64,000 nucleotides of DNA from Neoarius graeffei (Eukaryota > Chordata > Actinopteri > Siluriformes > Ariidae), in NCBI RefSeq assembly GCF_027579695.1, contig NC_083589.1, positions 31,835,335 to 31,899,334 of the forward strand. The letters run 5' to 3'. Every line of letters begins with the position of its first letter. Position 1 is the stretch's first letter. Below the pieces are notes generated by a model, which did not search any database, was not told the DNA's origin, and was given only the letters and a program-made list of their open reading frames with translations. The position numbers were made by a program, and so were the translations under genes. This document shows, in pieces, positions 43,601 to 51,800 of the stretch.

Positions 43601-43686
43601 TGAGACAGTCCCGAGTGCTGTGCAGTGCTGTATCACAGAGATTGTTTGTTTTTAATGTATTTTCTCTTTCTTTCTTCCACAGATAA
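26322..43686 (+). CDS. atp5f1c: ATP5F1C, mitochondrial ATP synthase F1 gamma subunit, gene span
   Basis: The gamma subunit is the central rotating shaft of F1-ATPase in the mitochondrial matrix; it couples proton flow to ATP synthesis in the alpha/beta ring. Nine coding exons give 292 residues, close to the human precursor of about 298. Residues 1-20 ([20 protein letters not shown]) are an Arg-containing import presequence, some five residues shorter than in human. The mature N-terminal helix ([20 protein letters not shown]) and the C-terminal helix ending [12 protein letters not shown] form the coiled shaft. The Rossmann-like middle carries [15 protein letters not shown]. All GT-AG sites and phases fit. 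The final intron is 9.1 kb of transposons; the poly(A) signal is near 43791. Confidence 0.97.
26795..26829 (+). CDS. atp5f1c: ATP5F1C exon 2 (residues 14-25)
   Basis: This 35 bp exon reads [12 protein letters not shown], ending the presequence and starting the mature chain. Acceptor TTACAG, donor GTGAGT. Confidence 0.95.
26945..27076 (+). CDS. atp5f1c: ATP5F1C exon 3 (N-terminal shaft helix)
   Basis: It reads [39 protein letters not shown] and GTGAL, the strongly conserved N-terminal helix. Acceptor ACCCAG, donor GTACGT. Confidence 0.97.
27242..29055. mobile_element. TIR element TAGACCCTT family with TA duplication
   Basis: The ends TAGACCCTTTTCAC and the inverse GTGGGAAGGGTCTA are each followed inward by CACCATTTTGGACATGAA or its inverse, giving diverged inverted ends of about 55 bp. 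TA flanks both sides. A MITE is nested at 27364-27952; the remaining 1.2 kb shows no clear protein. ATP5F1C intron 3. Confidence 0.6.
27364..27952. mobile_element. TTTACATTAGACCGTATC MITE family, copy 2
   Basis: The ends are GGCTACGTTTACATTAGACC and the inverse GGTCTAATGTAAACATGGGC, and the interior is shared with copies 1, 3 and 4 in inverse orientation. Flanks are TCA and TTA. Confidence 0.75.
29205..29312 (-). mobile_element. Tail of a second tRNA-related SINE type
   Basis: GGGTGCCTTGCTCAAGGGCA and later GGGAATCGAACTGGTGACCT, then CTTTAGGCCATGACTT, match the block at 38340-38462. GAATCGAACT is an inverted B-box. Confidence 0.5.
29376..29580 (+). CDS. atp5f1c: ATP5F1C exon 4
   Basis: It reads [20 protein letters not shown], then [20 protein letters not shown] and [14 protein letters not shown], the start of the Rossmann-like domain. 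Acceptor CTTTAG, donor GTACGC, phase 2. Confidence 0.97.
29976..30694. mobile_element. Element with CAGG ends inside the SINE, copy 1
   Basis: The left text CAGGGGTTTTTCTAGAAAAA and the right text TTTAGACGAAAGCTTG recur at 56295-56953. Uninterrupted SINE copies show a 4-5 bp GGGT(A/G) target duplication. The ends are only loosely inverted (CAGG/CTTG). The superfamily is unassigned. Confidence 0.65.
29987..30229 (-). CDS. Short element-borne open frame with a PIP-box-like motif
   Basis: The frame starts [20 protein letters not shown] and goes on [15 protein letters not shown] fits the PCNA-interaction pattern (Q-x-x-aliphatic-x-x-aromatic-aromatic) after a basic stretch. Similar leaders occur in some hAT/ZMYM-type transposase proteins, from memory. 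The other copy keeps QKMITSFF but has a stop right after its start codon. The product may not be made. Confidence 0.35.
   Translation of the reverse strand: MSSRSTKRKKAKDCPGQKKITSFFFNVDKQFVTISLSDSLRMSQCSLNFSKASHGGGGDGHPPPVTSLPRHGEHPHTKFF
31640..31745. repeat. LINE-type 3' tail and microsatellites
   Basis: CCCTGAGGGAATCCGCCCAA then GGGATCAATAAAGTTCTATC is the usual 3' end of a common fish LINE, followed by CTAT and TTA simple repeats. A related tail is at about 25718-25775. Confidence 0.5.
31831..32385. repeat. Dispersed fish repeat beginning GTCAAGTCAAGTTTATTTG
   Basis: It starts GTCAAGTCAAGTTTATTTGT and includes GCGACGGTGGCAAGGAAAAA and CCTCGAGAGGAACCAGACTC, text I associate with a very common otophysan repeat of unclear class. 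A G run lies at 32367-32376. ATP5F1C intron 4; no coding capacity. Confidence 0.5.
32682..32825 (+). CDS. atp5f1c: ATP5F1C exon 5
   Basis: It reads [20 protein letters not shown] then [20 protein letters not shown] and TIIYNRF. Acceptor TGTCAG, donor GTGAGT. Confidence 0.97.
33151..33215 (+). CDS. atp5f1c: ATP5F1C exon 6
   Basis: It reads [20 protein letters not shown]. Acceptor TTGCAG, donor GTAGGA, 65 bp. Confidence 0.96.
33383..33538 (+). CDS. atp5f1c: ATP5F1C exon 7
   Basis: It reads [40 protein letters not shown] and [12 protein letters not shown], entering the C-terminal helix. Acceptor ATGCAG, donor GTGAGT. Confidence 0.97.
33702..34316. mobile_element. TIR repeat with CACTGGAT ends, copy 1
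   Basis: The left text CACTGGATATGAGCAATCG and the right text TTTCTCAAAATCCAGTG are loosely inverted, and the same unit lies in opposite orientation at 49505-50124. ATP5F1C intron 7. No coding sequence is recognised. Confidence 0.6.
34473..34569 (+). CDS. atp5f1c: ATP5F1C exon 8 (C-terminal shaft helix)
   Basis: It reads [20 protein letters not shown] then [11 protein letters not shown] and the first two bases of the last leucine codon. The donor GTAAGA follows directly, so reading on into the intron gives CTG TAA. Confidence 0.97.
34601..34640. repeat. (CT)n microsatellite after ATP5F1C exon 8
   Basis: A pure CTCTCT run lies about 30 bp inside the last intron. Confidence 0.9.
34916..36314. 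mobile_element. PIF/Harbinger-like element with A-tract ends and TAA duplication
   Basis: The ends are GGCCAAAAAAAAAAAGTGTG and the inverse, with a longer T run before GGCC. TAA flanks both sides (34913-34915, 36315-36317). Inward, TTTCCGGTTACGTAG is mirrored by GGGTAACCGGAAAC. It is 1399 bp; its open frames match nothing I know. Confidence 0.65.
36318..37244. other. ATP5F1C intron 8 stretch, unresolved
   Basis: Low-complexity pieces only (a T run at 36729-36739). No gene or clear repeat end is seen. Confidence 0.35.
37248..38277. mobile_element. TIR element CCTCCAGGATTTCGCG family
   Basis: The left text CCCAGGATTCCGCG and the right text CGCGAAATCCTGG are inverted; subterminal TTGCG/CGCAA words are repeated many times at both ends. 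A 91 bp hAT micro-element is nested at 37981. It appears to be inserted in a SINE-like block that resumes at 38280. Confidence 0.6.
37981..38071. mobile_element. 91 bp micro-MITE, hAT-like, copy 2, with exact 8 bp duplication
   Basis: Perfect 14 bp ends (CAGTGTTGCCAGAT and inverse) are flanked by CGCACATG at 37973-37980 and 38072-38079. The length equals copy 1. The 8 bp duplication and the CAGTG start fit hAT. Confidence 0.88.
38280..38466 (-). mobile_element. Second tRNA-related SINE type
   Basis: CAGCATTTGGCAGATGCTCT is the familiar 3' tail of a widespread fish SINE, and GGGAATCGAATTGGTGACC with TTAGGCCATGG is the inverted tRNA-like head. It shares the head with 29205-29312. Confidence 0.6.
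38884..39902 (-). pseudogene. Tc1 transposase pseudogene, element 2
   Basis: The N-terminal frame (39902 to 39264) includes [40 protein letters not shown] and [13 protein letters not shown] with the first catalytic D. The C-terminal frame (39186 to 38884) has [15 protein letters not shown] (second D) and [15 protein letters not shown] (E). A frame break near 39264 separates them, so it is inactive unless corrected. Confidence 0.88.
39947..40438 (-). mobile_element. Truncated end of a Tc1 type 3 element
   Basis: It starts with CAACCCCGATTCCAAAAAAG after TA and runs to TGTGGTTTGGCATTG, matching 46524-47000. It then stops abruptly at a SINE, with no duplication at the joint, which suggests a deletion or recombination. 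Confidence 0.75.
40439..40816 (-). mobile_element. tRNA-derived SINE, copy 5
   Basis: A full-length minus-strand copy, from TCTCATTATCTGTAGCCGC to the inverted head ACCACCGTGCCGCC. There is no target duplication; both flanks are broken joints. Confidence 0.85.
41090..41240 (+). mobile_element. Third tRNA-related SINE type
   Basis: GTTGGCCTAGTGGTTAGCGT is an A-box-like head and GCGAGTTCTATTCACAGTC a decayed B-box, followed by CATACCAAGGACCATCATAA. There is no acceptor stem pairing, so it is not a functional tRNA. Confidence 0.55.
41815..42689. mobile_element. hAT-like MITE CAGGGCTCGACATTAAC
   Basis: The ends are CAGGGCTCGACATTTAAC and the inverse GTTAATGTCGAGCCCTG. The flanks TAGTGG and AGCGGT are not a clear 8 bp duplication. 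It is 875 bp and noncoding. Confidence 0.6.
42690..43682. other. End of ATP5F1C intron 8, unresolved
   Basis: AT-rich sequence without a recognised repeat; the last 40 bp form the pyrimidine tract and CCACAG acceptor of exon 9. Confidence 0.45.
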
Positions 43687-43820
43687 AGAGGAACCATGCA
43701 GGCCCTTGTGCTCCTGGCAGAAAATATATTTGTTGTTCAGTCATCTGGTATCAAATTAAAGAGTGTTTGTCCCTCTGTTTGTAAAATATCAATAAATAAA
43801 CCTCTTACAACGACGCCTCC
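43683..43820 (+). CDS. atp5f1c: ATP5F1C exon 9: stop codon and 3' UTR
   Basis: After the polypyrimidine tract and CCACAG the exon begins ATAAAG; its first base completes the leucine codon (CTA) and TAA at 43684-43686 is the stop. The rest is 3' UTR with overlapping AATAAA signals at 43791 and 43795. The end at about 43820 is an estimate. Confidence 0.85.
43791..43800 (+). terminator. ATP5F1C polyadenylation signal
   Basis: AATAAATAAA gives two overlapping canonical AATAAA hexamers about 105 bp after the stop codon. Confidence 0.75.
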
Positions 43821-44800
43821 ATCCATTTTGAATGTCTCCTGTTTTGACTCAGCGTATTGCAATTTGATGAGAAATTAAAGCTTGGACAGCAATTTTAAAA
43901 ACTGTAAAAACCACTACTGCTTGTGGATTAAAGTGTGGCTCGTTAACGAAGTGAATTTTTGTATGTTGATGGCTGACGGGTCTCTCATTTCATTGTCAAA
44001 ACACATTCTCAGCTTTTATGCCCTTGGGTGTCCAAAGGTCATCAAGTACAGAGAAACTCTTGAAATAAGGACTACATTTGAAATAGCACCCTGGATTAAT
44101 CCCATCAGTAAATTCAGACTGGTGCTCAGTTTTATTGAAGCAGTATCAAATTACCCTGAACTGATTACTGCTGAACCCAGTTGACTTCATGAAGCTTGCA
44201 TTGTTACTTTTAATAACTGGAGATCAAAACAACTTTGGTCTCCTCATTATCCCTTGGCAATATGAACCCTTTTAATAAACATTTAGAGTCGGGTGTCACA
44301 GGATCGCATTCACTGGTGTTACATGACTGCAGTTTAATAAGTCTGGGGTTGTCGATTAGCCTGTCTGCCATCACTGCACAAGGGGAAAGTTTAGTTTGGC
44401 CCAGATAACATATTCATTATTTAAATATTTGCTACTGTATCCTGGCAGGATGAGGTCCTTGATCTGGGTTTGTTTTATCCATCGCTTCATATGACAAGGT
44501 GAGACTGTGTTCAAGTTGGCTTTAAGTTCCCTTAGATGCATGATTGCAAAATCAAATACAAACTCTGATACCACTGAACAGATAAGGTATGAGAGGAACA
44601 CATGATGGCTGTTGAAATCCCCATCCAGAGTTGGATATTTAAGTGTTTTCTCTGACTCTAGCACACCTGATTCAGGTAATCAGCTAATTAACAGGTCTTC
44701 CTGAGTGGAAATGAGTGTCTTAGGGCAGAGAAAACACTAAAATGTGCAGGACAGTGGCTGCTCCAGGACCTGAAAATGAAGTAGGTGCTCTCTAGGCTTG
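43821..44800. other. Intergenic stretch between ATP5F1C and TAF3
   Basis: No gene is supported; short open frames on both strands resemble nothing known. It is close to neutral AT content. Confidence 0.4.
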
Positions 44801-44810
44801 GATGAAGAAT

Positions 44811-45671
44811 TCGCGCATGCGCAGTCCTGGTCTTCAGGTGGGTAGAGGACTAAAAATGGCAGCCATCATGGAATGACAAATTAACGCCAGCCTTTTTCTT
44901 TTTTTCTCGCGATGAATAGAACACTGAATTGATTTTCGCGTACTTGACGCTTCCAAACAGCGCCTAACAACGGAATTAACAGGACTACTATTAGCTCTGT
45001 GTCCGAAATAAGAGTTCTCGCAGCGTAAATAAAACCATCCATTAACTACATCGATTTTTCTGCGCTCTGCAGTTCAGGAGTTAAAAATGGCGGCTGCGCT
45101 GGACGAAGTGTCTCTATTATGATTTTATCTTACTGACAAAACAACGCAAGAGGGATTTTCTACATGTAGGCGTTTTTTAAAAAAGCCCTGATGTAAAATC
45201 CGGTCCGAGTCAGAGATAAATAAATAAAGAAAATAAATCGATTAAGCAAACCAAACTGCTTTCCAGTAGCCTCATCGATTGCTCTGTGATCATTTTGATA
45301 GCCTTATCGCGTGCTATAATCTTTAAAGGTGGTTTAGAAAATAATGTTCTCTGATTTAAGTTCCAACTAGAACATGTTAGACAGTGTGTGTGAGACACAG
45401 AGAGAGAGAGGGAAATGTTTCTGGGTGTGTTTTAATGCGTGAAACTGGCGCTGCGTTGCATTTCAGGATGCCTAAACAACATAAGCGTGATCGATCAGAT
45501 GCGGACCTTTTGCGCATGCGCGGTCGATTGCTCCGCGCTCATCTATCCTGGAACTAAAGATGGCGCCTGTTATGGAAGAAATGCCGCCGTTGTTATTCGT
45601 ATAAATGTGACCTAAACGGAGCCCAAACAGCGCGGTTTCGTGGATTGTGAAGGTTTGTGGCCGGCGGGGAG
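44811..45671 (+). promoter_or_regulatory. TAF3 promoter region with repeated NRF1 and YY1-like boxes
   Basis: NRF1 palindromes GCGCATGCGC lie at 44813-44822 and within TGCGCATGCGCG at 45511-45522. YY1-like boxes AAAATGGC or AAGATGGCG lie at about 44853, 45084 and 45557. TCTCGCGA lies at about 44907. The block nearest the gene (45511-45567) is probably the active promoter, about 100-160 bp before the start codon; factor binding is inferred from motif text only. Confidence 0.6.
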
Positions 45672-45837
45672 ATGTGTGAGAGCTACGCGCGCTCGCTGAT
45701 GCGGGTGGCGGTGGCGCAGCTGTGCCAGGCGCTGGGCTGGGACGCGGTACAGCTGTCCGCCTGCGAGCTGCTCTCGGATGTGCTGGAGCGCTACCTGCAG
45801 CAGCTCGCCCGAGGCTGCCACCGCTACTCCGAGCTCT
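45672..45837 (+). CDS. taf3: TAF3 exon 1 (residues 1-55)
   Basis: It reads MCESYARSLMRVAVAQLCQA, LGWDAVQLSACELLSDVLER and YLQQLARGCHRYSEL, the first helices of the histone fold. It is strongly GC-rich, with donor GTGAGT after one base of the next codon. Confidence 0.95.
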
Positions 45838-48800
45838 GTGAGTCTCTCACTGCTTTCTGTATCCTGTCTGCACGCACAAACCCACGTCCTGAGGGCATGC
45901 TCACATCTCTTTATCCTTCTTATCCTGGTAGTAGAACACCCGAGCAAGCTAACACTGGCTAAGCAGGGCTAGTTAGCTACAGGCTAACCGTCAACACTTG
46001 AGTTTTTCACGAGAAAGTTCTAGAAGTGTTTCTCTCAGGAGCTTGACGGGGAGAAGTCTGAACATGACCGAGTGCTTTGCTTTGTTGTTGTCTTGAAAGT
46101 TTTTATGACTGACTTCACTAAAAAAGCAATCATTATCAGCATCCCTGTCATGTTGAGTGCTGAACAGGTTGTCCACAGGGCTGCTTGTTATAGAGAGTGA
46201 ATCAGAATGCACTTTGTCATTTGCACATTAGCATGCAACACTTTTTTTTTTTTTTTTGCATTTCTTAAACTTCACTCTAGCTTTATTAAGTCAGCAGCTA
46301 TTAAACAAAGCTACTATATAAAACCTACACATTGTAGAAATGCATGCTATAAACAAACACTACTACAAATTAAATTAAAAAAAACAAAACCCTAGAATTA
46401 CCATGGCACACGAATCAATTAAAGCAGGTACACAGAACCTTTTGTTTTTAAATAAATTTCTGACTGGATCGTATCTCCATCCTTGACTGTTGTATGCTGC
46501 ATAAATGGGGAAAAAAAAATGTACAACCCCGATTCCAAAAAAGTTGGGACAAAGTACAAATTGTAAATAAAAACGGAATGCAATGATGTGCAAGTTTCAA
46601 AATTCTATATTTTATTCAGAATAGAACATAGATGACATCAAATGTTTAAACTGAGAAAATGTATCATTTAAAGAGAAGAATTAGGTGATTTTAAATTTCA
46701 TGACAACACATCTCAAAAAAGTTGGGACGAGGCCATGTTTACCACTGTGAGACATCCCCTTTTCTCTTTACAACAGTCTGTAAATGTCTGGGGACTGAGG
46801 AGACAAGTTGCTCAAGTTTAGGGATAGGAATGTTAACCCATTCTTGTCTAATGTAGGATTCTAGTTGTTCAACTGTCGTATCTTCCGTTTTGTATGTGTG
46901 AAAGATCTGGACTGCAGGCTGGCCAGTTCAGTACCCGGACCCTTCTATGCAGCCATGATGCTGTAATTGATGCAGTATGCGGTTTGGCATTGTCATGTTG
47001 GAAAATGCAAGGTCTTCCCTGAAAGAGACGTTGTCTGGATGGGAGCACATGTTGCTCTAGAACCTGGATATACCTTTCAGCATTGATGGTGTCTTTCCAG
47101 ATGTGTAAGCTGCCCATGCCACACGCACTAATGCAACCCCATACCATCAGAGATGCAGGCTTCTGAACTGAGCGCTGATAACAACTTGGGTCGTGCTTCT
47201 CCTCTTTAGTCCAAATGACACGGCGTCCCTGATTTCCATAAAGAACTTCAAATTTTGATTCGTCTGACCACAGAACAGTTTTCCACTTTGCCACAGTCCA
47301 TTTTAAATGAGCCTTGGCCCAGAGAAGACGTATGCGCTTCTGGATCACATTTAGATACGGCGGCTTCTTTGAACTACAGGGTTTTAGCTGGCAACGGCGG
47401 ATGGCACGGTGAATTGTGTTTACAGATGATGTTCTCTGGAAATATTCCTGAGCCCATTTTGTGATTTCCAATACAGAAGCATGCCTGTATGTGATGCAGT
47501 GCCGTCTAAGGGCCCGAAGATCACGGGCACCCAGTATGGTTTTCTGGCCTTGACCCTTACGCACAGAGATTCTTCCAGATTCTCTGAATCTTTTGATGAT
47601 ATGCACTGTAGATGATATGTTCGAACTCTTTGCAATTTTACACTGTCGAACTCATTGCATCTCATTATCTCTAGCCGCTTTATCCTGTCTTACAGGGTCG
47701 CAGGCAAGCTGGAGCCTATCCCAGCTGACTACGGGCGAAAGGCGGGGTACACCCTGGACAAGTCGCCAGGTCATCACAGGGCTGACACATAGACACAGAC
47801 AACCATTCACACTCACATTCACACCTATGGTCAATTTAGAATCACCAGTTAACCTAACCTGCATGTCTTTGGACTGTGGGGGAAACCGGAGCACCCGGAG
47901 GAAACCCACGGGGAGAACATGCAGACTCCGCACAGAAAGGCCCTCGCCGGCCACGGGGCTCGAACCCGGACCTTCTTGCTGTGAGGCGACAGCGCTAACC
48001 ACTACACCACCCTGCCGCCCGCGGATTGGTGATCCTCTTCCCATCTTTACTTCTGAGAGCCGCTGCCACTCCAGGATGCTCTTTTTATACCCAGTCATGT
48101 TAATGACCTATTGCCAATTAACCTAATGAGTTGCAATTTGGTCCTCCAGCTGTTCCTTTTTTGTACCTTTAACTTTTCCAGCCTCTTATTGCCCCGTCCC
48201 AACTTTTTTGAGATGTGTTGCTGTCATGAAATTTCAATTGAGCCAATATTTGGCATGAAATTTCAAAATGTCTCACTTTCGACATTTGATATGTTGTCTA
48301 TGTTCTATTGTGAATACAATATCAGTTTTTGAGATTTGTAAATTATTGCATTTCGTTTTTATTTACAATTTGTACTTTGTCCCAACTTCTTTGGAATAGG
48401 GTGTGTGTGTGTGTGTGTGTGTGTTCATTCCCAGAGTTAACAGCCAAGTGCGCATGACGTCACAGCAGGAACCGGTTTTCAAGTGCATATCCTGGACCAA
48501 TTTCATGTTTTTTTTTTTTTGTTTTTTTTTTTTTTTTAAATATCTGAAAGACTGTCCCTTTACACACTCATCCAGAAGGGTAATTTTGTACAAGGCCGTC
48601 TGTCTACAGTAGGGAAAAAAAAACGCGTCTGGAAAAATCCCAAGGGAGTCTGGAGCCAGATTCGTGACGTCACCTGCGGAAGCGCCAGCAGGCTGCGCGA
48701 GCTTTGCACGGTTTCAGTGCACAGCCTGTGTAGACCAAGCGCTCCCATTTCTCCCTCATTGTTCGGTCTTTTGGGAAACGATGAGTACTAATCCCATCAA

Positions 48801-51800
48801 GATTGGTGTTGCTACTAGGGATGGCGAAAACCTAAAAATCTTGACCGACCACTGAGCCTCAGCCTGTTAAAGTTGGTTAACCTATGAGTTTAAACAGGGA
48901 TGCAAACGGCGTGCCTTTTTCACGGCTCGTGCAGATCCGATTTTTTCACGAAAATCAATGCCGGGAAATCCAAATGCCAAGTTTTTTCAGAGGCGGACCA
49001 ATTTGCCTCAAATGGCTTGATTTCAACTGAATTTTTCTGGTATTGCACGGAATGTGACAGATGTTTGACCCAAGTTTAATATAAAATAGAAGAATTACAT
49101 TGATCTTGCTCCTGAATTTACCCGTGATGTGCACTTTAAGGCCGAGGCCTTTTACAGTGAAAGACCAAAGTCATATAAATAAAAAATTGATGGTGAAAGT
49201 AAGAAATACCGTTACCGACTTGCTCAACTAAGACTGATTTGACTTAACTGATTGTGAGTTGACTGTTATTAAAACAGGATAGGTGTTATAACTTGTGCAA
49301 CATACCGTATATGTACATGCATGCATTTTCACTGATAAAACGTAAAAGGCTAATTAAATAATCAGATGAACTGAGACAATCACATTCTGAAGCAAATTAA
49401 ATAATCTTATACCAATAACTTAAACACACAATACAAGTTACATGGATTAATCTAAACGCAGGTAAATTATTATTATTTTTTTTTGTTGTTGTTCTATCCA
49501 CATTCACTGGATTTTGAGAAATGGCGCATTTTTGTTTACAAGGTTAGTTAAAATTATGTTAACACGAATGGATTATTTTTCTCCTGCAGATAGACGTATG
49601 CCATGGGTGACCGATTAAATGGCCCTGTTGCTCGCTGTTTTTTGTGTGTTGAACACGATGGTCATCAGGTTGAGACAGTCTTGTAAATCATCTTGTACAT
49701 ATGATGTATGTTTTGTGAATAAATCGTTTCTACCATAATTTTGACCAACCCTGTATTTTTTGCAAATTCAATCAATAAAAACTTTTTGAAACATCTGATT
49801 ATAATTTCCGCTTAGAATGTAAACAAATTGGTGAAAAGACGGTAGTAATTTGTGAAAAATGCAATAATTCTTGAAAAATTAAAAAAAAAAAGCCATCAGA
49901 TACTTTTATTCCATGTTTTGTTGCGTTATTTATTTATTTATTTATTTATTTATTTGGGGGGGGGGGGTTGTTTTTGAGGAGGGTTTATTTTTTTATTTTT
50001 AATTTCGTCTTTGCTTTGTTCAGCAACACACACTGCTATCTTGTTTTTCTCTACTCACAGTACATGAACTGAGAGCCTCGTAGTAGAGTAGCCAATCATA
50101 GTGCGCGATTGCTCATATCCAGTGAATGTGGCTAGAATAAAAATAAACATCCTTCGTAGCCTTGTATTCTTTAAACTTAAAATTATGGCTTGAACGGCTA
50201 CTGACTCCAGAATTATGATGAGGACGTAGGTAACTATTTTACATTGATATCAAGAAGTCCATGACACATCTTGTATGTTAAAATTAATCTAGACTCTGTC
50301 CTTCTTGACTCGAGGTCAGTCCACCCCAGTTCTCTGAGCATGTCAGTGATGCGAGTAGTCGGGTGGGAGTTGTTTGCACAAAAACATGCAGCTTTTCTCT
50401 GCGCACGTTCGAGAGTACACATTCTTTTTAAACTAAAGTGCGGGTCCCAAGCTCCACAGGCGTATTCCAACTTCGGACGAACCTCTACTCATTGGTCCAT
50501 TCGTTGGCATGTGCACACGTTAAGAGAAGCTGTCAGTTGAATGAGAAGCAACTTATAAAAATATAATCGAATAATTGTCAAGTGTATAAATTTAGTGACT
50601 TGTGCAGTTATTGCACATTAGCGTATTATGATTGCACTTGAGGTAAAATTGTTGTGGTGGTTGAACAGTTAAGGCTCTCTGTTAATGATCTGAAGGTCAT
50701 GGGTTCAAGCCCCAGCACTAACAAGCTGCCACTGTTGGGCCCTGGAGCACTGTCATGTACCCCCTTGTTGTATGTCGCTGTAGATAAGAGTGTCTGCGAA
50801 ATGCCTGTGGTGACGATGGCAGTGGAAGGGTGTGAGTTCAGTTCACCGAGAGCTGTTGGGTACTCCGCTCCTGAGTCTGGAAGTGTGGGTCTTTTTAAGG
50901 CTCTGTAGCATTTTCCATCCTTTATGATGTTGCAGAGACAGCGAAATCTGTCAATGTTCTCCAGGAGGGGCAGGGGGAACCTTTTTTTTGGGGGGGGGGG
51001 GTTGTTGTATTAATAACCCTCTGAAGAGCTGCTGTGCCTGTTGCTGAAGACTGTTCTGCAGTATGTCCGTATGTTCTCAACGAAACAGTGGTAGAATGAT
51101 TCTCACAGCTTTGCAGAGAGGTTGGTCTCCCTCAGAGTCCTGAGGAAGTAGTGTCTCTGAGCCTTTTAGACTCGAGCAGTGGAGTTAACCATCCAGTTGA
51201 GGTCCTCACTGATGCGGGTACCCAGGAGCTCAAAACTGGAGACCCTCTCCACCTCGTCTCACCTTATTTTCAGTGGCAGGGGCTCCTCCTGTTGCCGTCT
51301 GAAGTCTATAAGGTGGGGTTTACATTAGACCGTATCAGCGGATCATCAGATTAACGTTTTTAAAACGATTTGCGTGCACACAGCAACAACAATACACGGA
51401 TACGCTCGGCTCCGCAGGCATCCTGCGCTCCAAATCACTCCGCCCTGAACAGCGAGTGCCCTCTGGAGGGTGCGCACTCCGGCCCTGCGCAGCTCACACA
51501 GCGCGCGAGTGGAGCGCACGAGCTGTGATTCGGGACTGAGCCGCTGTGTGTGAGATCCCAGCGCATATCACTTACCACTTGCAAGTGGAAGGATGGCAAG
51601 CCTAAAGACAATCATAACTACACAATGGGCAGTATTTGCATCAGTATTTGCAGTATTTTCATACTTTTATACTCTTTAATGAAAGGTGATACAAGGCGGA
51701 AGTCCGTGCCGTTTTTCAGCAGTCGCGTCACATGACCAACGCCAGCGAATCAGGAAGGTGAATGTCACAGTGACGTTGTCCAATGAGACGCCAGCTAGAG

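Larger units (their letters stand above)
46524..48404 (-). mobile_element. Tc1-like transposon 3
   Basis: The left end CAACCCCGATTCCAAAAAAG (after TA) and the right end CTTTGTCCCAACTTCTTTGG are inverted over more than 50 bp. The right tip has been replaced by a (GT)n run. It has a damaged transposase and a SINE inserted at about 47655-48020. Confidence 0.88.

Noticed and set aside
43882-44184. Open frame of 100 residues just downstream of ATP5F1C
   Set aside because: It has no recognisable domain, AT-rich composition, and starts beyond the poly(A) signal.
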